Source: JAVBQG01 sp031549185
Lineage (GTDB): Bacteria; Synergistota; Synergistia; Synergistales; Synergistaceae
NCBI GenBank assembly: GCA_031549185.1
Contig: JAVBQG010000044.1
Coordinates: 20,715 to 84,714, forward strand
Length of the DNA stretch: 64,000 bases
Direction of reading: 5' to 3'
Shown here: positions 6,985 through 16,572 of the stretch, piece after piece
Numbering within the stretch: the first letter of the stretch is position 1
Layout of the letters: each line of letters begins with the position of its first letter
The notes under the pieces: model-generated
The model's input: only the letters and a program-made list of their open reading frames with translations
Databases searched by the model: none
Told to the model about the DNA's origin: nothing
Position numbers and translations under genes: made by a program

Positions 6985-9099
6985 ATGGCAGAGTCGGCCG
7001 TTTCCGTGGGCAGCAGAATCTCGAGATTTGCAGATATAGGCTTGGCGGTCCTTCTTGTGGTCATCATCATCATGATGATCATCCCGGTGCCAACGCCGCT
7101 GTTGGATCTGTTGCTCGCGACGAACATCACATTCGGCGTCGTCGTGCTCCTCGCGACGTTCTACGTGAACACAGCGTTGGAGATCGCGGCCTTCCCCACG
7201 ATTATCCTGATCGCAACCCTCTTCCGGCTCTCGCTCAACATCTCCACGACGAGACAGATCCTCCTCAACGGCTACGCGGGCGAGGTTGTCCAGGCGTTCG
7301 GCTACTACGTCGTCGGCGGAAACTACGTCGTCGGCGGCGTCATCTTCCTGATCCTCGTCGTCATACAGTTCCTCGTCATCACCAAGGGCGCCGAGCGCGT
7401 AGCGGAGGTCGCGGCGCGGTTTACGCTCGACGCGATGCCGGGCAAACAGATGGCGATCGACGCCGATCTCAACGCCGGCATGATCGATGAGGCCACGGCC
7501 CGCAAACGCAGAAAGGATATCCAGCGCGAGGCCGACTTCTACGGCGCGATGGACGGCGCCTCGAAATTCGTCAAGGGCGACGCGATCGCGGGCCTGATCA
7601 TCACGATCATCAACATTATAGGAGGACTTGCGATCGGCGTGTTGCAGCGCGGGCTGGAGGTGGGACAGGCCCTGCAGACGTACAGCCTCCTGACAGTCGG
7701 AGACGGACTCGTCTCCCAGGTTCCGGCCCTGCTCTTTTCCACGGCCACGGGCATCATCGTCACCCGTTCGGCCGGGGAGAACGACCTCGGGCGGGACATC
7801 ATCGACTCTCTCGCGGGCAACCAGAGGCCTCTCTACGTTGCCTCCGGGTTGTTGTTCGCCCTCGCGCTCATACCGGGTCTGCCGACGTTCGCGTTCGGCG
7901 CTCTGGGCGTGGTGATGGCCTTTCTCGCCAGAAGCGTCGCGCGCGAGGGCGAGGCGCAGAGCGGGGGAGGCGGCTCGGCCAGGGGACAAAACGGACCGGG
8001 GGGCGGCGCCGGAGGGGCGACCGGCGCGCAGGAGGGTGCGACCGGCGCGGTGCCGGGCAGCCCGGAGAACGTTCTGCCGCTTCTCACCGTCGATCCGATG
8101 GAGGTGGAGATCGGCTATGCGCTGATCTCGATGGTGGATCCCGGACAGGGGGGCGATATGCTCGACCGGATCGGGACCATCCGCCGCCAGATGGCGATGG
8201 ATCTCGGACTGGTCGTGCCTCCGATCCGCATACGGGACAATATACAGCTCAAGCCGACGGAGTACGTCATTCGCGTGAAGGGCGCGGAGGTCGGACGAGG
8301 CGAGCTGCTGCCGGATCACTACCTGAGTATGAGCGTCGATCAGAATGACGATACGCTGGTGGGGATTCCGACGACGGAACCGTCGTTCGGATTGCCCGCC
8401 GTCTGGATTTCGCCGGAGGTGCGCGATCAGGCGGAGGCGATGGGCTACACGGTCGTCGACTGCCCCTCCGTGCTTGCGACGCACCTCTCCGAGGTGATCA
8501 AGCGCTACGGCGCGGATCTGTTGACTCGCCAGGAGGTGCAGAAGCTGGTCGATCTCGTCAAGGAGACCAACCCGGCGGTGGCGGGAGAGCTGACCGGCGT
8601 GTTGAGCCTGGGGGACGTGCAGAAAGTGCTGCAGAACCTCGCGCGCGAGCAGGTGCCGATCCGCGATCTTGTCACGATCTTCGAGACGCTGTCGGATTTC
8701 GGGCGCTTCGCGAAGGGCGTCGACTACCTGACGGAGCGCGTGCGGGAAGCGCTCTCGCGCGTGATTACGCTTCGGCTCCAGGACAAGGACGGCGTCCTGT
8801 CGGTCTTCGCCATGTCGCCGCGGCTTGAGCAAAAGATCAAGGAGTCGATGCACGGCGAGCTGAACACCGGGTGGCAGCTTGGGTTGTCTCCGACCGAGGT
8901 GCAGGGGATCATCAAGTCGACCGCGACCGCGGCGGAGCAGATGGCCATGGCCGGACTCACGCCGATTTTGCTGGTGCACCCCGACGTGCGCTTCGTGGTC
9001 CGAAAGATCTTGGAGGGAAGCCTTCCGCAACTTTTCGTAATATCCTACAATGAGATCGCGCAAGGGGCGCAACTGAAATCCCTGGGGACGGTGGAGTAA
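6985..9099 (+). CDS. flhA: Flagellar export gate protein FlhA
   Basis: This 704-aa protein is the largest export-gate subunit. It forms a nonameric ring that docks chaperone-substrate complexes and uses the proton-motive force. The first 320 residues or so hold the multi-helix membrane domain with the conserved FHIPEP-like region (TLFRLSLNISTTRQIL, KGAERVAEVAARFTLDAMPGKQ split by short gaps). A Gly/Ala-rich linker (about 325-357) is longer than I would expect. The C-terminal cytoplasmic domain follows (about 360-700, with PVWIS-type motif AVWISPEVRDQAE). The gene abuts flhF with no gap. Confidence 0.97.
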   Translation: MAESAVSVGSRISRFADIGLAVLLVVIIIMMIIPVPTPLLDLLLATNITFGVVVLLATFYVNTALEIAAFPTIILIATLFRLSLNISTTRQILLNGYAGEVVQAFGYYVVGGNYVVGGVIFLILVVIQFLVITKGAERVAEVAARFTLDAMPGKQMAIDADLNAGMIDEATARKRRKDIQREADFYGAMDGASKFVKGDAIAGLIITIINIIGGLAIGVLQRGLEVGQALQTYSLLTVGDGLVSQVPALLFSTATGIIVTRSAGENDLGRDIIDSLAGNQRPLYVASGLLFALALIPGLPTFAFGALGVVMAFLARSVAREGEAQSGGGGSARGQNGPGGGAGGATGAQEGATGAVPGSPENVLPLLTVDPMEVEIGYALISMVDPGQGGDMLDRIGTIRRQMAMDLGLVVPPIRIRDNIQLKPTEYVIRVKGAEVGRGELLPDHYLSMSVDQNDDTLVGIPTTEPSFGLPAVWISPEVRDQAEAMGYTVVDCPSVLATHLSEVIKRYGADLLTRQEVQKLVDLVKETNPAVAGELTGVLSLGDVQKVLQNLAREQVPIRDLVTIFETLSDFGRFAKGVDYLTERVREALSRVITLRLQDKDGVLSVFAMSPRLEQKIKESMHGELNTGWQLGLSPTEVQGIIKSTATAAEQMAMAGLTPILLVHPDVRFVVRKILEGSLPQLFVISYNEIAQGAQLKSLGTVE

Positions 9100-10389
9100 G
9101 TGAGAGTAGAAAAACAGATCGAGTACGAGGCCGCCAATGACGTCGAGGCGATCGCGATCGCAAAGGAGCGCCTGGGCCGCGACGCGGTCATTCTCACAAG
9201 CAGGCGCGTCAAGGTCGGCGGCTTCTTCGGTATGTTCAAACGCGAGGCCCTCAAAGTTACCGCGGGCATTCTTGTTCCCGACCAGGAGGATGCCGTGAAA
9301 GAATCGCGCGACAGGATGGTCGCCTTTCAGCATCTGCTGGAGGTCCGCCGTGCCGTCTCGGGAGCGCCGGATGCGCCCGTGCGCTCCGCCGTGGCTGCCG
9401 GCGCGCCGAAGACGGTATCCGCTTTCTCGGCGCCTCAGCAGCCCAACCTGTTGATGCAGGCGGCGGCACAGGCGGCGCAGGCTTATGAGGAGACGTCAAA
9501 AAGCCACCGGCTGCAAGACTCCTCCCCGCTGGCGAAAGAAGTGGACGAGATCAGGGCCATTCTCTCGACTGTGCTGAATCGACTCGGCGGCGGTGAGGAG
9601 AGCCCCAGGCATGTGGAAGAAACGGTGGACGAAGACGTCGTGAAGCTCGTCAATGCTGATGTGGACCGGGATATCGCCATCTCGTTGGTGAACGAGTATC
9701 GTGGGGAGTACACCGACTCATCGTTGAGAGAGTGGCTCGTGCAGAAGGTGCCGACGATGGGCGCGGAATCTTCGAAGGCGTTGGGGGGCAAGCGCATCCT
9801 CTTCGCCGGGCCGACGGGGGTCGGCAAGACGACGACGATCGCCAAAATCGCGGCGACGCAGTCGCTGTGGGAGAACAAAAAAGTCGTCCTGATCACCGCC
9901 GACACATATCGAATCGCCGCTGTGGAGCAGCTGCGGACGTACGCCAAAATTCTCGGCATCCCGCTCGAGATCGCCACGGAACCGGGCGACATCAGCAATT
10001 TTATACTCAAAAAGCACAAGGACGCCGATCTGATTCTCCTCGACACCGCCGGCCGCAGTCACTATGACGGCAACCGTATGGATGAGCTGAAGGCCCTGTA
10101 CGATGCGTTCCTGCCGGACTCCGTTCACCTCGTGCTCGCCGCCAATATCAAATACAGGGACATGCTCGACGTCATCGACCGGATGGGGGTCGTTCCCCTC
10201 TCGGCGCTGATATTTACCAAACTTGATGAAACCGCCACCTATGGTACAATTCTTAATGTACTGCGCGATTTCAATTTGCCTGTATCGTTTTTTACGATGG
10301 GACAAAATGTTCCCAATGATATAGAGGTTGCACGGGGAGAAAGACTGGTGGATTTTCTGTTCGACAATCGAGTGAGCGAGAAGGGATAA
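9100..10389 (+). CDS. flhF: Flagellar biosynthesis GTPase FlhF
   Basis: This 429-aa SRP-family GTPase places flagella and sets their number together with FlhG. The N-terminal B domain (about 1-150) is variable and Ala-rich. The NG domain follows with G1 GPTGVGKTTTIAKIA (about 237-251), TADTYRIAAVEQLRTYA, the DTAGR motif and TKLDETATYG (the G4 motif TKLD). The start is GTG directly after the flhA stop. FlhG follows 4 bp downstream, the standard pair. Confidence 0.96.
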   Translation: MRVEKQIEYEAANDVEAIAIAKERLGRDAVILTSRRVKVGGFFGMFKREALKVTAGILVPDQEDAVKESRDRMVAFQHLLEVRRAVSGAPDAPVRSAVAAGAPKTVSAFSAPQQPNLLMQAAAQAAQAYEETSKSHRLQDSSPLAKEVDEIRAILSTVLNRLGGGEESPRHVEETVDEDVVKLVNADVDRDIAISLVNEYRGEYTDSSLREWLVQKVPTMGAESSKALGGKRILFAGPTGVGKTTTIAKIAATQSLWENKKVVLITADTYRIAAVEQLRTYAKILGIPLEIATEPGDISNFILKKHKDADLILLDTAGRSHYDGNRMDELKALYDAFLPDSVHLVLAANIKYRDMLDVIDRMGVVPLSALIFTKLDETATYGTILNVLRDFNLPVSFFTMGQNVPNDIEVARGERLVDFLFDNRVSEKG

Positions 10390-10393
10390 AAGG

Positions 10394-11326
10394 ATGAATC
10401 CCGTAATTATGCCACCCCCCATGGAAGATCAGGCGGCGGCTCTGCGAGAACTTGTTTCCGGAAAAAAAGAATCGGCATCGCCGAGCCGGATCAAGGGGAT
10501 GCGTTCGATCGCGATTCTCAGCGGCAAGGGAGGGGTCGGCAAGAGCAACCTTGCCGTGAACCTGGCTTTGGCCCTGGCGGAACAAGGACTGCGGACGGTT
10601 CTGCTCGATGCCGATATGGGGCTCGCCAACATCGACGTACTCTTCGGCGTGGTTCCCAAATTTAACCTCTCGCACGTATTGAATGGCGAAAAGGAGCTCC
10701 AGGAAATTCTGTTCAAGGTGGGGGAGTGCATCTCCATCATCCCCGGCGGCGCCGGGTTGCGCGAGCTCGCCGATCTCGACGAAGCGGGCCAGGCGTGGAT
10801 CATCGACCGCATGTCCGTGTTGGAGAACGAAACGGACGTGCTCATTCTGGACACCAGCGCGGGCATACACAAAAACGTGCTCGCCTTCTCTTCCGCGGCC
10901 GACCAGACGATACTCATCACGACCACCGAACCGACGGCCATAAGGGATGCGTACAGCGTCTTGAAATCCCTGCACCAGACGGCCAAGGGAGAGATGAACG
11001 TCGGTATCGTCATCAACATGGCGGGCGACGAGAGAGAGGCGCAGATCGCCGCGAATAGAATTTGCGACGCCTCGCGGCAGTTTTTGAATTTCGACATCCC
11101 GTATCTCGGGTGTGTCGTCTGGGATCAGGCGGTGCGGGACGCGGTACGAAAGAGGCGTCCGTTGCTGCTCGAGTCCTCGGATTCGCCGGCTGCGGCATAT
11201 TTTCGCAAGCTGAGGGACAAAATTTTCGAACCGACCCTTCCTCCGTTGAAGGAGGAGGAATCGCAGGGGCTCAAAAATTTCCTCGTTCGTTTGGCAAAAC
11301 AAATGACAAAAAAGGAGACGCTCTGA
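10394..11326 (+). CDS. flhG: Flagellum number regulator FlhG (MinD/ParA-type ATPase)
   Basis: This 310-aa member of the SIMIBI/MinD class is an antagonist of FlhF that limits flagellar number. It has a deviant Walker A motif, GKGGVGKSNLAVNLA (about 45-59), with both lysines, then LDADMGLANIDVLFG and DTSAGIHKNVL. An N-terminal extension of about 35 residues precedes the ATPase core and could carry the FlhF-stimulating motif, here with a Q-A-A-A-L-R segment (DQAAALREL). Neighbouring flhF supports FlhG rather than cell-division MinD. Confidence 0.93.
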   Translation: MNPVIMPPPMEDQAAALRELVSGKKESASPSRIKGMRSIAILSGKGGVGKSNLAVNLALALAEQGLRTVLLDADMGLANIDVLFGVVPKFNLSHVLNGEKELQEILFKVGECISIIPGGAGLRELADLDEAGQAWIIDRMSVLENETDVLILDTSAGIHKNVLAFSSAADQTILITTTEPTAIRDAYSVLKSLHQTAKGEMNVGIVINMAGDEREAQIAANRICDASRQFLNFDIPYLGCVVWDQAVRDAVRKRRPLLLESSDSPAAAYFRKLRDKIFEPTLPPLKEEESQGLKNFLVRLAKQMTKKETL

Positions 11327-11327
11327 G

Positions 11328-12002
11328 GTGCCGATAAATAAAAAGGATTTGCCCGCCCTTGACTATACTTCGAAGTTGCAGCCGGGAATTAAGGGTGAAA
11401 TCGTCATCGACGCAGGCATCTACAAGGGCCGCTACCCATCCAGGGTGGAGGACGTTCGCGGCGACACCGTCGGATTTGCCCACCCTTTGTTGAAGGGCGC
11501 GCTGCTGCCCGCTTATCGCGATATGAATTTCGTCTTCATCCTCGAGGATTCCGGGGCGCTCTTCGAGTTCCCGATGTCGGTGCGCCGGGTCGACTCGAAG
11601 ACGCTTCCGATCATGTGGGCCATTCTTCTCGATTACCCCAAGCGCGTTCAACGCAGGAACTTCCTGCGTGTCTCCTGTCTCTGGGACGTCTCTGTTTTTC
11701 AACTGAGCAGCGAATTGAATACCCCCATGGCGGGAAAATGGTTCGATGCCAAGATCATCGACATCAGCCTCGGCGGCTATCGCTTCAAGACGATGCAGGA
11801 TGTGAAATTCGAGAGCGGCGACAAGATCCTGGTGCGCTTCACGCTGGGGACCAAGGAGTACTTCCTGCTCGGCCGTGCGTCCAGAATCATCTCTTTGAAA
11901 AATGCCTGGGAAGTTGGCGTAGAGCTGGATTCCCTGGCCGTGAGCGTGGAGAAAAAACTGTTCGAGTTCATCAGGCAGCAGGAAATGCTGGGTCGCGAAT
12001 AG
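11328..12002 (+). CDS. PilZ-domain flagellar brake protein (YcgR-like)
   Basis: This 224-aa protein has an N-terminal YcgR-type domain (about 1-105) and a C-terminal PilZ domain beginning with the c-di-GMP-binding R-x3-R motif in QRRNFLRVSC, followed by the second motif in DISLGGYRF (D-x-S-x-G-G). Proteins of this architecture bind c-di-GMP and slow or bias the motor. The start is GTG, one base after the flhG stop, and the stop abuts cheB, so c-di-GMP input is encoded within the chemotaxis operon. Confidence 0.88.
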   Translation: MPINKKDLPALDYTSKLQPGIKGEIVIDAGIYKGRYPSRVEDVRGDTVGFAHPLLKGALLPAYRDMNFVFILEDSGALFEFPMSVRRVDSKTLPIMWAILLDYPKRVQRRNFLRVSCLWDVSVFQLSSELNTPMAGKWFDAKIIDISLGGYRFKTMQDVKFESGDKILVRFTLGTKEYFLLGRASRIISLKNAWEVGVELDSLAVSVEKKLFEFIRQQEMLGRE

Positions 12003-13082
12003 ATGAGCGGCAGCAATAAGATTCGCGTTCTGGTGGTGGACGACTCCGCCTTCATGAGGCGGGTGATTGGAGACATCCTGTCGGCGGATCCCGGCATCGA
12101 AGTCGTCGGAAAAGCGCGCAACGGCAGCGAGGCGATTCGTCTCGTGGGGAGCCTGGAGCCGGATGTCGTGACGCTGGACATGGAGATGCCCGACAAGAAC
12201 GGGCTGGAAGTGCTGCGCGAAATTATGGCGACCCACCCGACCCGTGTCCTTATGGTGAGCAGTTTGACCAGCGAGGGCGCGGTCGTCACCATGCAGGCGC
12301 TCGACGCGGGAGCCGTGGATTTTGTGACGAAGCCGTCGGGTACGATCTCCCTCGACATGGAGAAGGTGGGGGGGGAACTGCGCCAGAAGGTTCTGGGGGC
12401 CGGGCGTGTCGTAGTAAGGCGGCTGGGCGGAAGTGCGTTTGCCCGTCCGGCCCCCGCCCCGGCCCTTGCGAAACCGGCGACGCCGGTTAAAAAAGGAGAG
12501 CTGCGCAAGCGAATCGAGATGGTGGTCATCGCCGCGTCGACAGGGGGCCCGATGGCGCTGCAAAATTTACTTCCGGCGCTTTCCGGCACATTTTCGGTGC
12601 CCGTCCTGATCGTGCAGCATATGCCGCCCGGTTTTACTGCGTCCTTTGCGCAGCGGCTGGACGAACGGTCGAAGATAAAGGTCGTGGAGGGAAGCGAGGG
12701 ATTGCCGGTCAGAAAAGGGGTGGCCGTGATCGCACCCGGCGGATGCCACCTGATCGTCGAACGCAAGGGGGCGGAATTGGTCTGCAGGCTTACGGAGACC
12801 CCTCCCGTCCGCTCGGTGAGGCCCTCTGCCGACGTTCTTTTCGCGAGTGTGGCGGAGGCAGTGGGGGGAAACGTTCTTGCGGTCGTCCTCACCGGCATGG
12901 GGAAGGATGGTATGGACGGGGCGAGGGCGCTGCGGGACAGAGGGGCGTATGTGATCGCGGAATCTAAAGAGACGTGCGTCGTCAGCGGCATGCCCGGTTC
13001 CGTGATCGATGCGGGTCTTGCGGACGAAGTGCTGCCGATCTACGCGATCGGCCCGGAGGTCGAACGTCTGGTCAGCTTATAG
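12003..13082 (+). CDS. cheB: Chemotaxis protein-glutamate methylesterase/deamidase CheB
   Basis: This 359-aa protein has an N-terminal receiver (D13, D14, phosphoacceptor D59 in VVTLDMEMPDKNG), a Pro/Ala linker at about 140-165 and a C-terminal methylesterase domain. Catalytic residues are visible: Ser in AASTGGP, His in VQHMPPGFT and Asp in TGMGKDGMDG. It removes methyl groups from chemoreceptors when phosphorylated by CheA. The start ATG directly follows the PilZ stop. Confidence 0.97.
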   Translation: MSGSNKIRVLVVDDSAFMRRVIGDILSADPGIEVVGKARNGSEAIRLVGSLEPDVVTLDMEMPDKNGLEVLREIMATHPTRVLMVSSLTSEGAVVTMQALDAGAVDFVTKPSGTISLDMEKVGGELRQKVLGAGRVVVRRLGGSAFARPAPAPALAKPATPVKKGELRKRIEMVVIAASTGGPMALQNLLPALSGTFSVPVLIVQHMPPGFTASFAQRLDERSKIKVVEGSEGLPVRKGVAVIAPGGCHLIVERKGAELVCRLTETPPVRSVRPSADVLFASVAEAVGGNVLAVVLTGMGKDGMDGARALRDRGAYVIAESKETCVVSGMPGSVIDAGLADEVLPIYAIGPEVERLVSL

Positions 13083-13110
13083 TTTGCAATGGGGCTTGGG
13101 GGTTGAGGTT

Positions 13111-15258
13111 ATGTCGGGCATGGATATGAATCAGTATCTTGGGGCTTTTCTGGATGAGGCGGGCGACAATCTCGCGCATTTGAACGAGCTTTTGCTGTCT
13201 GCGGAGCAAAACCAGAGTGATATGGGAATCATCAATGAAATATTCAGGGTCGCCCACACCTTCAAAGGCATGTCGGCCACGATGGGATTTCAGCAGATGG
13301 CGAAGCTCACACACTCGATGGAGGATCTTCTCGGTCTTGTCCGTTCCGGAACCCTGGTGTTGAGCTCCGACGATGTGGACGTTCTCTTCAAATGCCTGGA
13401 TACGCTGACGTCGATGGTCGACTCGATCCGGGCGGGCGCAAGCGACCAGGACATCGAGTCCGAAGAGTTGATCGGCGTGCTGCACGCGAGGCGGGACGGT
13501 TCAGGCCCAGCGCCCACTCCGGCTCCGGAAGCCCGGGAAACGGCGGCTGCGGTTGCAAAGGAAGCGCCCGCCGAATCGGCTTCCTCCGATGACGTGGTGA
13601 CCGATATTCCCGGCCTGAGCGATCAGGAGCGCGACTGGATCAAATCGGCGCAGAACGAGGGTATGCAGGTCTACGAACTGAACGTGGAGCTGGAGGAGAG
13701 CTGCATGCTGCGCGCGGCGCGAGCGTACATGGTCGTCACGCTGGTCGGCGACCGTGGGGAGCTCATCAAGGCGGTCCCCTCCGTAGAGGATCTCGAGAGA
13801 GAGGCCTTCGAACGGAGCTTCACCCTCTATGTGGCGACCGACGACCCGATGGAGGCTCTCGTGAAACAAATTTCGCAGGTGGGGGAGGTCGGCTCGATCA
13901 AGGGGCGCGAGGTGTCGCTGACGACCCTCTCGACGCAGCCGGAAGCGCCGGTCGACGAGCCGGCGAAGGTCTCGCCCGCAGGTGGAGGGGCGGAGGTCGC
14001 TCCGGCACCCGGACAACAGGCCGAAGCCGCGTCTGCCGCTCCCAAGGCGCAGGCCAAAGCAGCGCCCGCCGAAGGCCAGAAGGCACCGGCCGGGCAGGCG
14101 GGGAAGACCGGGAACCGCACGGTCCGCGTCGACATCGGTCGTCTGGACAAACTGATGAACCTGGTGGGAGAGCTTGTCATCGGGCGCGCGCGGATTGAGC
14201 GCCTCGTGCAGGAATCCCGCCTGAAGGCCTTCGAAGATCCGCTCTCGCAGTTGGGGCGCATCTCAGGGGATATTCAGGAGCTGGTTACGAAGTTGCGCAT
14301 GGTCCCGGTATCGATGGTGTTCGACCGCCTGCCGCGCCTCGTGCGCGACCTCTCCCGCCAGATGGGCAAGGAGATTCAGCTCTTGGTGGAGGGCGCCGAT
14401 ACGGAACTCGATCGCACGGTCATCGACGAGATCGGCGACCCCATGGTGCACCTGCTGCGGAACTCGCTGGACCACGGTATCGAGAATCCGGATACACGCG
14501 AGGCGGCCGGCAAGCCGCGTTTGGGAACCATTACGGTCGCTGCATACCAGGAGGGCAACGGCGTCATCATCGAGGTGCGTGACGATGGGGCGGGGATCAA
14601 CCCCGAGAAGGTCAAGAAAAAGGCGATCGAGCGTGGCATCGTTACGGCGGAACAGGCGGCTGCGATGCCGGAGGACGAGGCGATACAGCTCGTGATGTTG
14701 CCCGGTTTCAGCACGGCCGACGCTGTGACGGATCTCTCAGGCCGAGGCGTCGGAACCGACGCGGTCAAGAGCAAAGTCGAGTCCCTCGGCGGCCAGTTCA
14801 TGATCTACTCCAGATTCGGCGAGGGATCCCGCGTGGTGATCCGCCTGCCGCTCACGCTGGCAATCGTCCTCGCACTGTTGATTCGCGTCGGAGATGAGAC
14901 GTATGCGATTTCGCTGGAAAATGTGGAAGAAACGTTACTAGTTCATAAAAAAGATATAAAATACGTTCATGGCACGCCCGTGACGACGGTGCGGGGTGAG
15001 ATTCTTCCGCTCTCCGACCTGTCGGCCATCATCGGTACTCCGGGCGAGCGACCGGACAACGAGGAAAATCCCGTCGTCGTGGTCCGGGTTGGGCGGGAGC
15101 GCTCGAGGGTCGGCTTCCTCGTCGATTCGTTCGTCGGACAGCAGGAGATCGTGATCAAGCCGCTCGGGAAGCTGCTGCTGCAGGTCAAGGGTATCGCGGG
15201 CGCCACAATATTGGGTGACGGCAATGTGGCGTTGATTCTCGACGCCGCGTCGCTGTAA
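13111..15258 (+). CDS. cheA: Chemotaxis histidine kinase CheA
   Basis: This 715-aa kinase has the full five-domain layout. P1/HPt has phospho-accepting H49 in FRVAHTFKGMSATMGF. A P2-type CheY/CheB-binding region lies at about 185-275, between Ala/Pro-rich linkers. P3 dimerisation begins at VRVDIGRLDKLMNLVGELVI. P4 ATPase has HLLRNSLDHGIE (N box), RDDGAGI and SGRGVGTDAVK. P5 is a CheW-like domain at the C-terminus. ATG 13111 is chosen because upstream codons lie inside cheB and GGGGG/GAGG precede it. No cheW or receptor gene is present in the window. Confidence 0.97.
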   Translation: MSGMDMNQYLGAFLDEAGDNLAHLNELLLSAEQNQSDMGIINEIFRVAHTFKGMSATMGFQQMAKLTHSMEDLLGLVRSGTLVLSSDDVDVLFKCLDTLTSMVDSIRAGASDQDIESEELIGVLHARRDGSGPAPTPAPEARETAAAVAKEAPAESASSDDVVTDIPGLSDQERDWIKSAQNEGMQVYELNVELEESCMLRAARAYMVVTLVGDRGELIKAVPSVEDLEREAFERSFTLYVATDDPMEALVKQISQVGEVGSIKGREVSLTTLSTQPEAPVDEPAKVSPAGGGAEVAPAPGQQAEAASAAPKAQAKAAPAEGQKAPAGQAGKTGNRTVRVDIGRLDKLMNLVGELVIGRARIERLVQESRLKAFEDPLSQLGRISGDIQELVTKLRMVPVSMVFDRLPRLVRDLSRQMGKEIQLLVEGADTELDRTVIDEIGDPMVHLLRNSLDHGIENPDTREAAGKPRLGTITVAAYQEGNGVIIEVRDDGAGINPEKVKKKAIERGIVTAEQAAAMPEDEAIQLVMLPGFSTADAVTDLSGRGVGTDAVKSKVESLGGQFMIYSRFGEGSRVVIRLPLTLAIVLALLIRVGDETYAISLENVEETLLVHKKDIKYVHGTPVTTVRGEILPLSDLSAIIGTPGERPDNEENPVVVVRVGRERSRVGFLVDSFVGQQEIVIKPLGKLLLQVKGIAGATILGDGNVALILDAASL

Positions 15259-15276
15259 AAACACCAGGAGGGGCTG

Positions 15277-15912
15277 TTGTTTGCCATGGAGCAAAACACG
15301 GAATTTACTCATATTCACATGGATGCGATACGCGAGGTGGGCAACATCGGCACGGGAAACGCCGCTACCGCTCTTTCGCGTCTGATTGGTCGCCCGGTGG
15401 ATATGGATGTGCCGGTGGCCGAACTGGTGCCGATATACGAAGTGGCTGAGCATTACGGCTCGCCCGAGATGCCCGTGTGCGCCGTCCTGGTTCGCACAGA
15501 AGAGCAGTTCAGCTGCAGCCTGATTTTCATGATCGGAGAGGAGAAGGCCAGGACGCTGGCGAACCTCATGATTCCCATGGATCTTTCGAGCATGGACGAG
15601 GAGACGCAAGCGCAGATAAGGGACAGCGCCCTCTCCGAACAGGGCAACATTATATTGGGGGCCTTTCTGAACGCCCTTGCGATGATAACCGGATGGGTCC
15701 TGCCGACAACTACGCCGGCCGTCGCGCACGATATGCTCGGTTCGGTCATGGACCTGGTCGCGTCCATGTTCGGCGTCATCGGGGATTCGGCCATGCTTGT
15801 GAAGACGAGCCTCCGGGTGATGGATCTGGAAGAGGATCTGGATGGGACCGTCATCATGATCCCCGACCCGGGGTCTCTCGAAGCCCTTCTTGCAAGACTG
15901 GGGGTGCTGTAA
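15277..15912 (+). CDS. cheC: CheY-P phosphatase CheC
   Basis: This 211-aa protein carries two phosphatase motifs of the form [DS]-x3-E-x2-N: D-A-I-R-E-V-G-N near the N-terminus and S-A-L-S-E-Q-G-N about 100 residues later, both intact. CheC dephosphorylates CheY-P and is stimulated by CheD, encoded next. TTG 15277 lies 5 nt after AGGAGG and is preferred on ribosome binding site spacing; the ATG three codons later (15286) is the alternative. It gives a second CheY-P drain besides FliY. Confidence 0.94.
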   Translation: MFAMEQNTEFTHIHMDAIREVGNIGTGNAATALSRLIGRPVDMDVPVAELVPIYEVAEHYGSPEMPVCAVLVRTEEQFSCSLIFMIGEEKARTLANLMIPMDLSSMDEETQAQIRDSALSEQGNIILGAFLNALAMITGWVLPTTTPAVAHDMLGSVMDLVASMFGVIGDSAMLVKTSLRVMDLEEDLDGTVIMIPDPGSLEALLARLGVL

Positions 15913-15915
15913 ACG

Positions 15916-16404
15916 ATGGCAACTCCCGTACATGTGGGGATGGCGGACCTGGTCGTGGCCAGGCACCCCGCCACTCTGATCACGCTCGGTCTCGGCTCCT
16001 GCATCGGCCTTGTCATCTACGATCAAAGCTCTCGGACGGCGGGCATGGTTCATATCATGCTGCCGGACAGCAGAGAGGGGAAGAACATCCCCAAGCCGGG
16101 AAAATTTACGGATACCGCTATCCCGCTCTTGCTCGACGAACTCGACAGGCTCGGCGTGAATCGCGCACAACTGCGCGCCAAGATGGCAGGCGGAGCCCAG
16201 ATGTTCACCATGCCCGGCAAGGACAGCGCGCTCTTTGCGGTCGGCACCCGCAATGTGGAGGCGACGACGAAGCTGCTCGCTTCGACGGGCATCCGGTTGG
16301 TTGCCTCGGATACGGGCGGCAGCAAGGGACGCAGTGTCGAGTTCAACACGGAAACGCTGAAATTTATCGTGAAAACGCTCGGCTCCGGAACCAAGGAGCT
16401 GTAA
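15916..16404 (+). CDS. cheD: Chemoreceptor glutamine deamidase CheD
   Basis: This 162-aa protein shows the CheD catalytic Cys in GLGSCIGLVIYD and His in GMVHIMLP, followed by the conserved KMAGGAQMF segment. CheD deamidates receptor glutamines and partners with CheC, whose gene ends 3 bp upstream. The family length is normal. A 39-bp repeated element begins 3 bp after its stop. Confidence 0.95.
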   Translation: MATPVHVGMADLVVARHPATLITLGLGSCIGLVIYDQSSRTAGMVHIMLPDSREGKNIPKPGKFTDTAIPLLLDELDRLGVNRAQLRAKMAGGAQMFTMPGKDSALFAVGTRNVEATTKLLASTGIRLVASDTGGSKGRSVEFNTETLKFIVKTLGSGTKEL

Positions 16405-16407
16405 TAG

Positions 16408-16446
16408 CAAGTTGCAGTCAAAAGGATGTTTTCGAGTGCGGCGAGC
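16408..16446 (+). repeat. 39-bp direct repeat, copy 1 (upstream of fliA)
   Basis: This 39-bp segment matches 17323-17361 at 34 of 39 positions, and all five differences are transitions. It starts 3 bp after the cheD stop. The shared core begins CAAGTTGCAGTCAAA. The downstream flank can fold as GAG(T)GCGG/CCGCTC. Copy 2 sits at the same place relative to the fliA stop, so the sigma gene is bracketed. Confidence 0.8.
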
Positions 16447-16572
16447 CGCTCTGCATTTGATTTCAATTGGGTATAAGAGGCCGCCTGCGGCCGGTAGGAT
16501 GACTTTTTATCCGATTTGTCCTTATTCGCGTTTTATAGTGAACAGTTGAAGTCTGGAGGCAGGTGAACGAGG

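Noticed and set aside
6934..9333. A 799-codon open frame on the minus strand opposite flhA and flhF
   Set aside because: The plus strand carries all FlhA motifs; the antisense product is Arg/His/Asp-rich low-complexity sequence, typical of a mirror frame in GC-rich genes.
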